A stretch of DNA of 64,000 nt, taken from assembly GCF_934754925.1 (NCBI RefSeq), contig NZ_CAKVJA010000002.1, forward strand, positions 62,001-126,000, read 5' to 3'. Below the pieces are notes generated by a model. It did not search any database, was not told the origin of the DNA, and saw nothing but the letters and a program-made list of their open reading frames with translations. This document shows positions 1 to 7,747 of this stretch, piece after piece. How positions within the stretch are numbered: position 1 is the first letter of the stretch; each line of letters starts with the position of its first letter. Both the position numbers and the translations under genes were made by a program. Source of the DNA: an uncultured Clostridium sp. GTDB lineage: Bacteria > Bacillota > Clostridia > Clostridiales > Clostridiaceae.

Positions 1-203
1 TGACTCCTAAGGAAAGAAAAAATCCAAAACTTATAGTTGGATCTTCTTCAAGAAAGAAGAGAATAGCTAACGGTTCTGGTACATCATTACAGGAAGTTAA
101 CAAACTCATAAAAGGACATGAAATGATGAGAAAGCAAATGAAGCAAATGAAGTCATTGACTAAGAAGTCCAAAAAAGGTTTATTTGGTAAATTACCTTTT
201 TAA
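1..203 (+). CDS. ffh: Signal recognition particle protein Ffh, 3' end only
   Basis: This is the last 66 or so codons of Ffh, the SRP GTPase that binds signal peptides on nascent membrane proteins and delivers ribosomes to FtsY. Only the end of the methionine-rich M domain is inside the window. The segment with RKKRIANGSG, then LQEVNKL, then repeated MRKQMKQMK matches the family's conserved RNA-binding and Met-rich tail. It ends in a basic tail and a TAA stop. The rest, including the NG GTPase domain, lies upstream of the window. Adjacency to rpsP is the usual Firmicutes order. Confidence 0.9.
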   Translation, partial: TPKERKNPKLIVGSSSRKKRIANGSGTSLQEVNKLIKGHEMMRKQMKQMKSLTKKSKKGLFGKLPF

Positions 204-241
204 GAGTTTATATATATAACCCTTTAAAGGAGGTGAAATTA

Positions 242-487
242 ATGGCAGTAAAAATCAGATTAAGAAGAATGGGTGCTAAGAAAGCTCCTTTCTACAGAGT
301 TGTTGTTGCTGATTCTAGAAGCCCAAGAGATGGAAGATTCATCGAAGAAATCGGGTACTACAATCCAATAACTGAACCAGCTGAAATCAAAATCGATGAA
401 GAAAAAGCTACAAAGTGGATAAACAATGGTGCACAACCTACAGACGTAGTTAAGAGACTATTCAACACAGTAGGACTTAACAAGTAA
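242..487 (+). CDS. rpsP: 30S ribosomal protein S16
   Basis: S16 is an 81-residue assembly protein of the 30S subunit. The start MAVKIRLRRMG and the segment PFYRVVVADSRSPRDGRFIE are hallmark S16 sequence, and the length is normal. I chose the ATG at 242, not the GTG at 233, because the GTG lies inside the ribosome binding site AAAGGAGGTG (226-235). It follows ffh by 38 bases with no terminator, so it is probably co-transcribed with ffh and khpA. It uses more C-ending codons than its neighbours, as expected for a highly expressed gene. Confidence 0.97.
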   Translation: MAVKIRLRRMGAKKAPFYRVVVADSRSPRDGRFIEEIGYYNPITEPAEIKIDEEKATKWINNGAQPTDVVKRLFNTVGLNK

Positions 488-492
488 TTTTT

Positions 493-549
493 GGGAGGTG
501 AACTCTGCAAAATACATATACAATTAGTACATAGTATTTGCAGACTCTT
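493..549 (+). promoter_or_regulatory. Structured spacer between SD and start codon of khpA
   Basis: The SD GGGAGGTG (493-500) lies 49 bases from the ATG at 550, far too distant for normal initiation. A hairpin sits between them. Bases 504-515 pair with 534-544 with a single bulged A. Folding it leaves about 3 plus 5 unpaired bases between SD and ATG, which is normal spacing. The stem is read from sequence; its role in initiation is inferred. Confidence 0.55.
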
Positions 550-789
550 ATGAAAGATTTAGTTGAAATAATTGCTAAATCCCTAGTGGATAATCCAAAT
601 GAAGTTCATGTAAATGAAATTCAAGGAGAGCAAGACTTAATTCTTGAATTAAGGGTTGCTCCTGAAGATATGGGTAAGGTAATCGGTAAACAAGGTAGAG
701 TAGCGAAAGCTATTAGAACCGTAGTAAAAGCCGCAGCACTAAACGAAAATCAAAAAGTAGTAGTTGAAATTATCGATGTAAAGAGTTAG
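550..789 (+). CDS. khpA: KH-domain RNA-binding protein KhpA (YlqC)
   Basis: This is a 79-residue single KH-domain protein of the KhpA/YlqC family, an RNA-binding partner of KhpB (Jag/EloR) in many Gram-positive bacteria. The KH signature MGKVIGKQGRVAKAIRTV is intact (about residues 42-59). I chose ATG 550, giving MKDLVEIIAKSL, the family's usual beginning. The in-frame TTG at 538 lies inside a hairpin arm and is unlikely. Its position between rpsP and rimM is the conserved order. Its stop codon lies within the left arm of the following terminator. Confidence 0.93.
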   Translation: MKDLVEIIAKSLVDNPNEVHVNEIQGEQDLILELRVAPEDMGKVIGKQGRVAKAIRTVVKAAALNENQKVVVEIIDVKS

Positions 790-811
790 GATTTTCCTAA
801 CTCTTTTTTTA
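782..811 (+). terminator. Rho-independent terminator after khpA
   Basis: A 10-bp perfect stem (782-791 with 795-804) with a TTT loop is followed by a run of T. The stem overlaps the khpA stop codon. It separates ffh-rpsP-khpA from rimM-trmD. Confidence 0.9.
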
Positions 812-885
812 TTCGACAAAAAAACGGCGTACCTCCGGGGTTCATACATATATTGGAATTGGACTGGAGGTAAGTAATAATTATT

Positions 886-914
886 TTGCTAAAAGATAAA
901 AAGTTTGATATAAA
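886..914 (+). promoter_or_regulatory. Likely sigma-A promoter for rimM-trmD
   Basis: TTGCTA (886-891), a 17-base spacer and TATAAA (909-914) precede rimM by about 40 bases, directly after the khpA terminator. The match to the housekeeping consensus is good but not perfect. Confidence 0.5.
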
Positions 915-956
915 TAATATAGGAAAAAAATTAAACTAACATAAGAGGTGAATTTA

Positions 957-1454
957 GTGAGTAAAAATTTAAAAGTTGGTAAAATAGTAAATACTCATGG
1001 TTTAAAAGGTGAAGTTAAAGTTATTCCATTAACAGATGATATGAGAAGATTTGATGATTTAGAGCATGTTTTAATTGAAGGTAAAGAAGTTAAAATAGAA
1101 AGATGTAAATATCAAAAGGATAGAATCATAGTTAAACTTGAAGGTGTAGATAGAATAGAAGATGCTGAAAGACTTAAGGAAAAATTTATGGAAGTAGAAA
1201 GAGAAAATGCAGTTGAACTTGAAGAAGACTGTTATTTTTTAGCAGACTTAAGAGAATGTACAGTTTTTGATACAGAAGGAAAAGAACTTGGAAGAATATA
1301 TGATGTTATACAAACTAAGAATAATGATGTATATTGGATAAGAAAGCCAAAGGAATTATTAATACCTGTATTAAAAAGTATAGTAGTGGATATTAATATA
1401 GATGAAAGAAAAATTACAATAAGACCAGTAGGAGAATGGATGGATGAAGATTAG
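957..1454 (+). CDS. rimM: 16S rRNA processing protein RimM
   Basis: RimM binds S19 and helps mature the 30S head. The 165-residue product has the N-terminal RimM barrel, with VGKIVNTHGLKGEVKV near the start, and a C-terminal PRC-like barrel with LIPVLKSIVVDINIDER. I chose GTG 957, preceded by AGAGGTG (944-950). The longer in-frame GTG at 948 is inside that ribosome binding site. The 3' end overlaps trmD by 11 bases, which suggests coupled translation. Confidence 0.95.
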   Translation: MSKNLKVGKIVNTHGLKGEVKVIPLTDDMRRFDDLEHVLIEGKEVKIERCKYQKDRIIVKLEGVDRIEDAERLKEKFMEVERENAVELEEDCYFLADLRECTVFDTEGKELGRIYDVIQTKNNDVYWIRKPKELLIPVLKSIVVDINIDERKITIRPVGEWMDED

Positions 1455-2157
1455 TATTCTAACTCTATTCCCAGAGATGTTTGATATTTTTAATCATAGT
1501 ATAATAGGAAAAGCTCAAGAAAAGGGATTAATAACAATTGATACTTTAAATATAAGAGATTATACTCTGAATAAACATAAAAAGGTTGATGATTATCCTT
1601 ATGGTGGAGGCGCTGGTATGGTAATGGCAGCACAGCCAGTTGTGGACTCTATAAGAGCATCGAAAGAAAAAAACAATGGGAAAGTAATTTTTTTAGGACC
1701 TAAGGGTAAAACTTTCAATCAAAAAATGGCAGAAGAGTTATCAAAGGAAGAAAACTTAATTTTTCTTTGTGGACACTATGAAGGTATAGATGAAAGAGCT
1801 TTTAAAGAAGTTGATATGGAAATTTCCTTAGGGGATTTTGTATTAACTGGTGGAGAAATGGCAGCTATTCCTGTTATTGATTCTATTTTAAGGTTAGTGC
1901 CAGGTGTATTAAATAAATCTGAGAGCCATGAGGATGAATCATTTTCTGATGGATTACTTGAATATCCACAGTATACAAGACCTGAAATTTTCGAAGGAGA
2001 AAGTGTACCAGCAGTATTATTATCTGGACATCATGAGAATATAAGAAAATGGAGAAGGTTACAATCTCTAGAGATAACCAAAGAAAGAAGACCTGATTTA
2101 TATAAAGATATAATACTTACAAAAGAGGATAAAAAATTATTAAATAGCAAAAAATAA
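1444..2157 (+). CDS. trmD: tRNA (guanine-37-N1) methyltransferase TrmD
   Basis: TrmD methylates G37 of tRNAs using SAM and prevents frameshifting. The 237-residue length is normal. The knotted SPOUT core is visible: DYPYGGGAGMVM, then LCGHYEGIDERA, then SLGDFVLTGGEMAA, which form the SAM-binding trefoil knot. The start overlaps the end of rimM by 11 bases. No terminator follows, but rplS has its own promoter. Confidence 0.97.
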   Translation: MKISILTLFPEMFDIFNHSIIGKAQEKGLITIDTLNIRDYTLNKHKKVDDYPYGGGAGMVMAAQPVVDSIRASKEKNNGKVIFLGPKGKTFNQKMAEELSKEENLIFLCGHYEGIDERAFKEVDMEISLGDFVLTGGEMAAIPVIDSILRLVPGVLNKSESHEDESFSDGLLEYPQYTRPEIFEGESVPAVLLSGHHENIRKWRRLQSLEITKERRPDLYKDIILTKEDKKLLNSKK

Positions 2158-2161
2158 TAAC

Positions 2162-2190
2162 TTGAAATATAAAAAAACTTATGTTAAAAT
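2162..2190 (+). promoter_or_regulatory. Likely sigma-A promoter for rplS
   Basis: TTGAAA (2162-2167), a 17-base spacer and TAAAAT (2185-2190) lie just past trmD. The predicted start near 2197 leaves a leader of about 75 bases. Confidence 0.55.
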
Positions 2191-2196
2191 AACTTT

Positions 2197-2270
2197 TGTG
2201 CTAGTACGGGCGTTCCGCTGTCAAAGTATTTGTTAAGAGCGTCAATTATCAATTTAGGAGGGAATGCACG
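2197..2270 (+). ncRNA. L19 leader (putative r-protein autoregulatory element)
   Basis: The leader between the rplS promoter and its start contains a GC-richer conserved-looking block, GGGCGTTCCGCTG (2208-2220), and a later AGAGCGTC. Low-GC Gram-positives carry a known structured L19 leader at exactly this position. The position and the block are what I see. I did not test a covariance model, so identity with the known family is an inference. Confidence 0.5.
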
Positions 2271-2621
2271 ATGAACGAAATATTAAGAGCTATAGAAGCA
2301 GAACAAATGAGAAACGATTTACCAAACTTCAATGTTGGGGATAACGTTAAATTACACGTTAAAGTTAAAGAAGGTAACAGAGAAAGAATACAAATGTTCG
2401 AAGGTACTGTTATTAAGAGACAAAACGGTGGTTTAAGAGAAACTTTCACAGTAAGAAGAGTTGCTTACGGTGTTGGAGTTGAAAGAACTTTCCCAGTTAA
2501 CTCACCAATCATCGAAAAGATGGAAGTTACAAGAAGAGGTAAAGTAAGAAGAGCTAAGTTATTCTACTTAAGAGATAGAGTAGGTAAGGCTGCTAAAGTT
2601 AAGGAATTATTAACTAGATAA
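2271..2621 (+). CDS. rplS: 50S ribosomal protein L19
   Basis: L19 sits at the 30S-50S interface. The 116-residue protein shows LPNFNVGDNVKLHVKV, then RIQMFEGTVI and GVGVERTFPVNSPII, all family hallmarks, and a basic C-terminal helix. The ribosome binding site AGGAGG precedes the ATG at good spacing. It has its own promoter, leader and terminator, so it can be expressed independently of trmD. Codon use is biased toward C-ending codons. Confidence 0.98.
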   Translation: MNEILRAIEAEQMRNDLPNFNVGDNVKLHVKVKEGNRERIQMFEGTVIKRQNGGLRETFTVRRVAYGVGVERTFPVNSPIIEKMEVTRRGKVRRAKLFYLRDRVGKAAKVKELLTR

Positions 2622-2642
2622 TTTAAAGTTAATAAAGATATT

Positions 2643-2669
2643 AAGGGACTTAGTATTAAGTCCCTTTTT
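2643..2669 (+). terminator. Rho-independent terminator after rplS
   Basis: The 10-bp stem AAGGGACTTA / TAAGTCCCTT is followed by TTTTTG. Confidence 0.9.
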
Positions 2670-2785
2670 GTTTGCAATAATATAAGTAAGATTCTAAATT
2701 TTAATTTAGCTAATCCAATGAAAGTTGTTTTATATAAAAATAATTGTTAAGAATAAATAATATATATTAAAAAGGAGGATGAATT

Positions 2786-3739
2786 ATGGCTACTATAAAT
2801 TGGTTCCCAGGGCATATGAAAAAAACGAAAAGGGAAATACAAGATAATTTAAAACTTGTTGATGCTGTAATAGAAATTAGAGATGCTAGAATTCCTAGAA
2901 GTTCTGCAAATCCAGATATAGATAAACTTTGTGCAGGTAAGCCAAGATTAATTTTATTAAATAAAAGTGATTTAACAGAAGCTAAGGTAACTAAAGAATG
3001 GATAAATGAACTATCAAGTGAAAATGTTAAGGTTTTAGAAGTTAATTGTTTAAGAGGTCAAGGATTACAACAAATAAAGCCTGCACTTTTAGAGCTATTA
3101 AAAGAAAAACATGATAGAGCTAAGGCTAAAGGATTAGTTAAGTTCATGATGAGAGTTATGGTAGTTGGTGTTCCAAACTGCGGTAAATCTACATTTATAA
3201 ATAAGATGGCAAGAAATAATATAGCTAAAACTGGAGACAGAGCTGGTGTTACAAAGAGTAAGCAATGGATAAAGACATCATTTGATATGGAAATGTTAGA
3301 TACTCCAGGTGTACTATGGCCTAAATTTGAAGATGAGAGAACAGCTTTAAACCTAGCATTTACAGGTGCTATTAAGGATGAAATAATGGATATAGAAGAA
3401 TTAGCATATAAGCTTGTTGAAAGACTTCAGGAATATTATCCAGACAGATTAATAGAAAGATTTGGAATTGAAGAGATACAAGAGAATCCGTTAGATAACC
3501 TAGATGCTATTGCTAGAAAAAGAGGATGTATAATGGCTCGTAATGAAATTAATTATAATAGAATTGCTGTTATGCTTATTGATGAATTTAGAGGTGGAAA
3601 ACTTGGAAAAATTTCTTTAGAACGTCCAGATGATGTTTTTGAAGAAGAGGAAGTTATAGTTAAGGAAGAAACAGAAAAAGAAAGAAAAAGAAGAATAAGA
3701 AAAGAAAAGAGAAACGAAAAGAAAAAGGAAAAAAGATAA
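2786..3739 (+). CDS. rbgA: Ribosome biogenesis GTPase RbgA (YlqF)
   Basis: RbgA is a circularly permuted GTPase for late 50S assembly. The G motifs appear in permuted order: NKSD (G4) first, then GVPNCGKST (G1), then DTPGVLWP (G3). The start WFPGHMKKTKR is typical. At 317 residues it exceeds the usual length of about 285. The extra is a highly charged Glu- then Lys/Arg-rich tail from about residue 285. The ribosome binding site AAAGGAGGATG precedes the ATG. The stop overlaps the rnhB start by one base (TAATG). Confidence 0.95.
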   Translation: MATINWFPGHMKKTKREIQDNLKLVDAVIEIRDARIPRSSANPDIDKLCAGKPRLILLNKSDLTEAKVTKEWINELSSENVKVLEVNCLRGQGLQQIKPALLELLKEKHDRAKAKGLVKFMMRVMVVGVPNCGKSTFINKMARNNIAKTGDRAGVTKSKQWIKTSFDMEMLDTPGVLWPKFEDERTALNLAFTGAIKDEIMDIEELAYKLVERLQEYYPDRLIERFGIEEIQENPLDNLDAIARKRGCIMARNEINYNRIAVMLIDEFRGGKLGKISLERPDDVFEEEEVIVKEETEKERKRRIRKEKRNEKKKEKR

Positions 3740-4560
3740 TGGATATATTAACTACAGATATTAGCAGTTTAAGTTTTAAATGTGTTAAAGAAAAAGTAGA
3801 TAAAATAAACATAAATGAACTTTATAATTCTAAAGAGTTAATTGATATTATAAATATATTAAAAAGTGATAAAAGAAAAAATATTAATGGCTTAGGTGAT
3901 AAGCTTCAAAAATCTAAAGATAAAATAAAAAATGAGATTAAAAGAGTTAGAGATATGTATAACTTTGATAAATCATTTGAAGGTTATAATATTATTGCAG
4001 GAGTAGATGAAGTAGGAAGGGGACCTCTAGCAGGCCCTATAGTATCATGTGCAGTAGTACTAGATTTAAATGTTATAGATGAAGAATTAATTTTATGGAT
4101 TAACGATTCGAAAAAGTTAAATGAAAGAAAAAGAGAAGAGTTAGCATCTATAATAAAAGAAAAAGCATTGGCATATTACATAGCATCTCGTGATTCTAAA
4201 GAGATTGATGAAAGAGGGATAGGTGTTTGTAATAATGAAGTTTTCCTAGAAGCTTGTAATAGTTTAAAAGTAAAACCTGATTTAGTATTATCTGATGGAT
4301 ATACAGTAAAAGGAATACAAATTCCTAATAAATCTGTAATTAAAGGAGATACAAAGTCAGCATGTATTGCAGCAGCATCTATAGTAGCTAAAGTTTATAG
4401 AGATAATTTAATGAAAGAATATGCTGAAAAATATCCCTATTATGCTTTTGAAGAAAATGTTGGTTATGGAACTACAAAACATATAGAGGGAATAAAGGAT
4501 TATGGTCCTACAGAAATACATAGAATGTCATTCTTAACTAATATTTTATCTGATAATTAA
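3739..4560 (+). CDS. rnhB: Ribonuclease HII
   Basis: RNase HII cleaves RNA in RNA-DNA hybrids and removes misincorporated ribonucleotides. The catalytic start motif GVDEVGRGPLAGP (about residues 90-102) and the later GDTKSACIAAASIVAKVYRD are intact. An N-terminal extension of about 85 residues is present, as is common in Firmicutes RnhB. Total length is 273 residues. It is translationally coupled to rbgA by a one-base overlap. The gene converges on yraN, and I see no strong terminator between them. Confidence 0.95.
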   Translation: MDILTTDISSLSFKCVKEKVDKININELYNSKELIDIINILKSDKRKNINGLGDKLQKSKDKIKNEIKRVRDMYNFDKSFEGYNIIAGVDEVGRGPLAGPIVSCAVVLDLNVIDEELILWINDSKKLNERKREELASIIKEKALAYYIASRDSKEIDERGIGVCNNEVFLEACNSLKVKPDLVLSDGYTVKGIQIPNKSVIKGDTKSACIAAASIVAKVYRDNLMKEYAEKYPYYAFEENVGYGTTKHIEGIKDYGPTEIHRMSFLTNILSDN

Positions 4561-4613
4561 TAGTTATAATAATTTAAGTTTATAATTATGAAGCTTATAA
4601 ATAAAAAAATTAA

Positions 4614-4985
4614 TTAATATGATCTAAATGCATCTTTTATATGATTCAATTTAAAAGATGCATTTTTGTTATTAAAAATAACTTCAATAATATCATAGCG
4701 AACATTATAGTTGTGATATTTTTTATATAATAAATAAATTTGAGATAATTTTATGATTTGTTTTTGTTTATAGTAGGTAACAGATTCTATTGGATTTCCA
4801 AAGGAGTTTGTATACCTACTTTTTACTTCACAGAAAATTATAAGACCATTTTTTCTACATATTATATCTATTTCCCCATATCTATTTCTATAATTCATAT
4901 CTAATATATTGTATCCATTATTAATAAGAAAATCACTAGCTATATTTTCACCATAACTTCCAATTACTTTGTTATACTTTTTCAT
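4614..4985 (-). CDS. yraN: YraN family protein (UPF0102, endonuclease-like fold)
   Basis: This 123-residue protein belongs to UPF0102, which has a Holliday-junction-resolvase-like fold of uncertain function. The block RYGEIDIICRKNGLIIFCEVK carries the E-D-EVK residues typical of this nuclease fold. I chose ATG 4985, preceded on the minus strand by AGAGGTGAG. The longer ATG at 5003 lies before that site. The rnhB-yraN-comM order is common in bacteria, but here yraN is on the opposite strand from both neighbours. Confidence 0.88.
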   Translation of the reverse strand: MKKYNKVIGSYGENIASDFLINNGYNILDMNYRNRYGEIDIICRKNGLIIFCEVKSRYTNSFGNPIESVTYYKQKQIIKLSQIYLLYKKYHNYNVRYDIIEVIFNNKNASFKLNHIKDAFRSY

Positions 4986-5105
4986 ATTCTCACCTCTATA
5001 CATAAGGATTAACTTTAATATTTTTTTTATTCAAATTAGGTTAAATGTGTAAATCTATGTCAATAATGAAGAAAGTAAATATGGAAAGAAGGGATTGATT
5101 TAAAT

Positions 5106-6629
5106 ATGGCTTTGAAAATAATTAGTGCTACACATAGAGGGTTAGATGGTGTATTGATTAGTGTTGAAGTTGATATAACTAAGGGAATTCCAAGTTTCTC
5201 CATTGTTGGATTACCAGATACATCAATTAAAGAATCTAAAGAAAGAGTAAGATTAGCAATAGTAAATAGTGGATATGAATTTCCATTAGGAAGAATTACT
5301 ATAAATTTAGCTCCAGCTGATGTGAAAAAAATAGGGAGTCTTTTAGATTTACCAATAGCTCTTGGAATATTAATGGTATCAGGACAAATTGAAGAAAAGT
5401 CATTAGATGACTATATAATTTTTGGAGAACTTTCCTTAAATGGTGAATTAAAGGGAGTTAAAGGAGCAGTACCAATTATTTTTGCAGGTGATAATAATAA
5501 AAAGCAGAATTTCATTTTTCCGCTTGAAAATTTAAAAGAAATGAGAAATTTCGTTTTAGGAAACTTTTTTCCTTTTAAGACATTAAATCAAGTAATATCA
5601 TATATACAAAATGAAGATTTACTTCCCTATAATGGAGGAAAAAATAGAGAAAATAAAAAGCCTTTTTTAAATAGGTTTGAAGATATAATGGGACAATATA
5701 CATCGAAAAAGGCTATGGAAATTGTAGCGGCTGGTAATCATAATATAATGTTATTTGGCTCTCCAGGATCAGGCAAAACAATGCTAGCAAAAGCTTTGCC
5801 ATCTATATTACCGCCTATGAGCATAGAGGAACAACAAGAGGTAGCAAAAATATATAGTATATCAGGATTATGGAGTGAGGGATATGATATATCAAGACCT
5901 TTTAGATCACCACATAATACCATAACTAAAACAGCATTGATTGGTGGAGGGAAAGATGTAAAAGCTGGTGAAATAACTTTAGCTCATAATGGAATTTTAT
6001 TTCTAGATGAAATATTAGAATTTAAAAAAGAAGTATTAGAACTTTTAAGGCAGCCTTTAGAAGATAAAGTAATAAATATTTCAAGATTAAAGGAAAGTTA
6101 TACATTGCCAAGTAATTTTATATTGGTTGGAACTTTTAATCCATGTCCTTGTGGAAAAATGCTTGATTATGATATGGGATCAACATGTACATGTACTGAG
6201 ATAGAAAAGAAGAGGTATATAAATAAAATGTCTAGAGCTCTTTTAGATAGAATTGATATATTAAATTTTGTTCCAAGAATAAAATTAACTGAAATTGTTG
6301 GAGAAAAAGACAAAATCAATTCTGACAATATGCGACATAATGTAATTTTAGCAAGAGAAATTCAAAAAGAAAGATTTAAGGGAACAAAATATAAATATAA
6401 TTCAGAGATTGTAGGTAAGGATGTTTTAAATTTATGCAATATTAATAAAAATGCCAAAAAGGTTTTAGAGGAATATTATCGTAGATATGATATAACACTT
6501 AGAGGCTATACTAAAATAATAAAAGTAGCTAGAACCATAGCAGATTTAGATTGTAGTATTGAAGTTATGGACTATCATATTATTGAAGCTATAGGATTTA
6601 GAAAAAATATTTTTGGAGAAATAATATAG
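5106..6629 (+). CDS. comM: ComM/YifB family Mg-chelatase-like AAA+ ATPase
   Basis: This is a 507-residue AAA+ protein. In naturally competent bacteria ComM is a helicase that promotes branch migration of incoming DNA. An N-terminal ChlI-like domain (SFSIVGLPDTSIKESKERV) precedes the AAA+ core. The core has Walker A GSPGSGKT (about residue 217) and Walker B GILFLDE, with NPCPCG afterwards. A C-terminal Mg-chelatase subdomain ends the protein. dprA follows 14 bases downstream, which supports a DNA-processing role. Confidence 0.93.
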   Translation: MALKIISATHRGLDGVLISVEVDITKGIPSFSIVGLPDTSIKESKERVRLAIVNSGYEFPLGRITINLAPADVKKIGSLLDLPIALGILMVSGQIEEKSLDDYIIFGELSLNGELKGVKGAVPIIFAGDNNKKQNFIFPLENLKEMRNFVLGNFFPFKTLNQVISYIQNEDLLPYNGGKNRENKKPFLNRFEDIMGQYTSKKAMEIVAAGNHNIMLFGSPGSGKTMLAKALPSILPPMSIEEQQEVAKIYSISGLWSEGYDISRPFRSPHNTITKTALIGGGKDVKAGEITLAHNGILFLDEILEFKKEVLELLRQPLEDKVINISRLKESYTLPSNFILVGTFNPCPCGKMLDYDMGSTCTCTEIEKKRYINKMSRALLDRIDILNFVPRIKLTEIVGEKDKINSDNMRHNVILAREIQKERFKGTKYKYNSEIVGKDVLNLCNINKNAKKVLEEYYRRYDITLRGYTKIIKVARTIADLDCSIEVMDYHIIEAIGFRKNIFGEII

Positions 6630-6643
6630 GAAGGATTCAAAAT

Positions 6644-7699
6644 ATGGATAAGTATAAAATATGGTTTATATTATTAAAGATATCAGATTCAGCTAAGATA
6701 AAATTAATAGAAAAGTATAATAATGAAGAAAATATTTATAATAATATTGATAATATAATTAAAGAAAAATTATTGCATAAAAACTTTATAATGCGATTAA
6801 GTGTTAAAAATAATATTGAAGAAGAGAAATTACAGGAATATTTATTTAAAAACCACATAAAGTATGTAACATATTCATCTAGTTTGTATCCACAAAAATT
6901 AAAGAATATTACCAATCCACCATATGTTCTGTTTTATAAAGGAGACATATCATTATTTGATTATAATATGGTTGCTATTGTTGGGGCTAGAAAAAATACT
7001 AACTATGGAGAGCAAGTTACTAAGTTTATAGCATCTGAACTATATAATATTTCATATGGTGTTGTAAGTGGGGTAGCTGCAGGAATAGATTCAATAGCAC
7101 ATAGAGAAATTTTAAGAAAAAACGGAAAAACAATAGGTGTTTTAGGCTGTGGTATAGATATTGTATATCCAAGATTTAATAAATATTTATATGATGAAAT
7201 TTCTGAAAAGGGTTTATTAATATCAGAATTTTTACCAAGTACAAAACCAATTTCATACAATTTCCCACAGCGAAATAGAATAATAAGTGGGTTAAGCAAT
7301 GGCGTAATTGTTATAGAAGCATCTAATAGGAGTGGGTCCTTAATAACTGTTGATTATGCATTAAATCAATCTAGAGAAGTTATGGTTGTTCCAGGACCAA
7401 TTTTTAATGAAACTAGTAAAGGATGTAATTTATTAATTCATCAAGGAGCAAGACCCTTTTTAGAGAAAGATGATTTGTATGAATTTCTTAATATAATTAA
7501 AAAAGATAATAAAAATAATGCTAAAAATAGTATTAAAAAATGCTTGTTGGATGTAATAGGTAGAGAACCTATACATATAGATAAAATAATTGGAAGTCTA
7601 AATATTGACAGGATAGCTTTGTTTGAGTTATTATTTGAAATGCAAAATGAAAATGAAATTATTTGCCTACCAGGCAATTATTACGTAAAGATTAGTTAG
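6644..7699 (+). CDS. dprA: DNA processing protein DprA
   Basis: DprA loads RecA on incoming single-stranded DNA. The 351-residue protein has an N-terminal helical region, a Rossmann-like core with AIVGARKNTNYG and SGVAAGIDSIAHR, then FPQRNRIISGLS and GSLITVDYAL, and a C-terminal winged-helix-like DML1 region. The ribosome binding site AGGAAGG is good. It shares an operon with comM. The topA leader follows without an obvious terminator. Confidence 0.95.
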   Translation: MDKYKIWFILLKISDSAKIKLIEKYNNEENIYNNIDNIIKEKLLHKNFIMRLSVKNNIEEEKLQEYLFKNHIKYVTYSSSLYPQKLKNITNPPYVLFYKGDISLFDYNMVAIVGARKNTNYGEQVTKFIASELYNISYGVVSGVAAGIDSIAHREILRKNGKTIGVLGCGIDIVYPRFNKYLYDEISEKGLLISEFLPSTKPISYNFPQRNRIISGLSNGVIVIEASNRSGSLITVDYALNQSREVMVVPGPIFNETSKGCNLLIHQGARPFLEKDDLYEFLNIIKKDNKNNAKNSIKKCLLDVIGREPIHIDKIIGSLNIDRIALFELLFEMQNENEIICLPGNYYVKIS

Positions 7700-7703
7700 A
7701 GTT

Positions 7704-7742
7704 TTAGGGGGGTAAAAGCTCCTAAGAGATAAATAGGAGTTG
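7704..7742 (+). promoter_or_regulatory. Possible alternative hairpins over the topA ribosome binding site
   Basis: CTCCTA (7719-7724) can pair with TAGGAG (7734-7739), which is the topA SD. The same CTCCTA can instead pair with TAGGGG about 10 bases upstream. The two pairings exclude each other. Both stems are only 6 bp, so the functional reading is speculative. Confidence 0.3.
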
Positions 7743-7747
7743 ATGGT

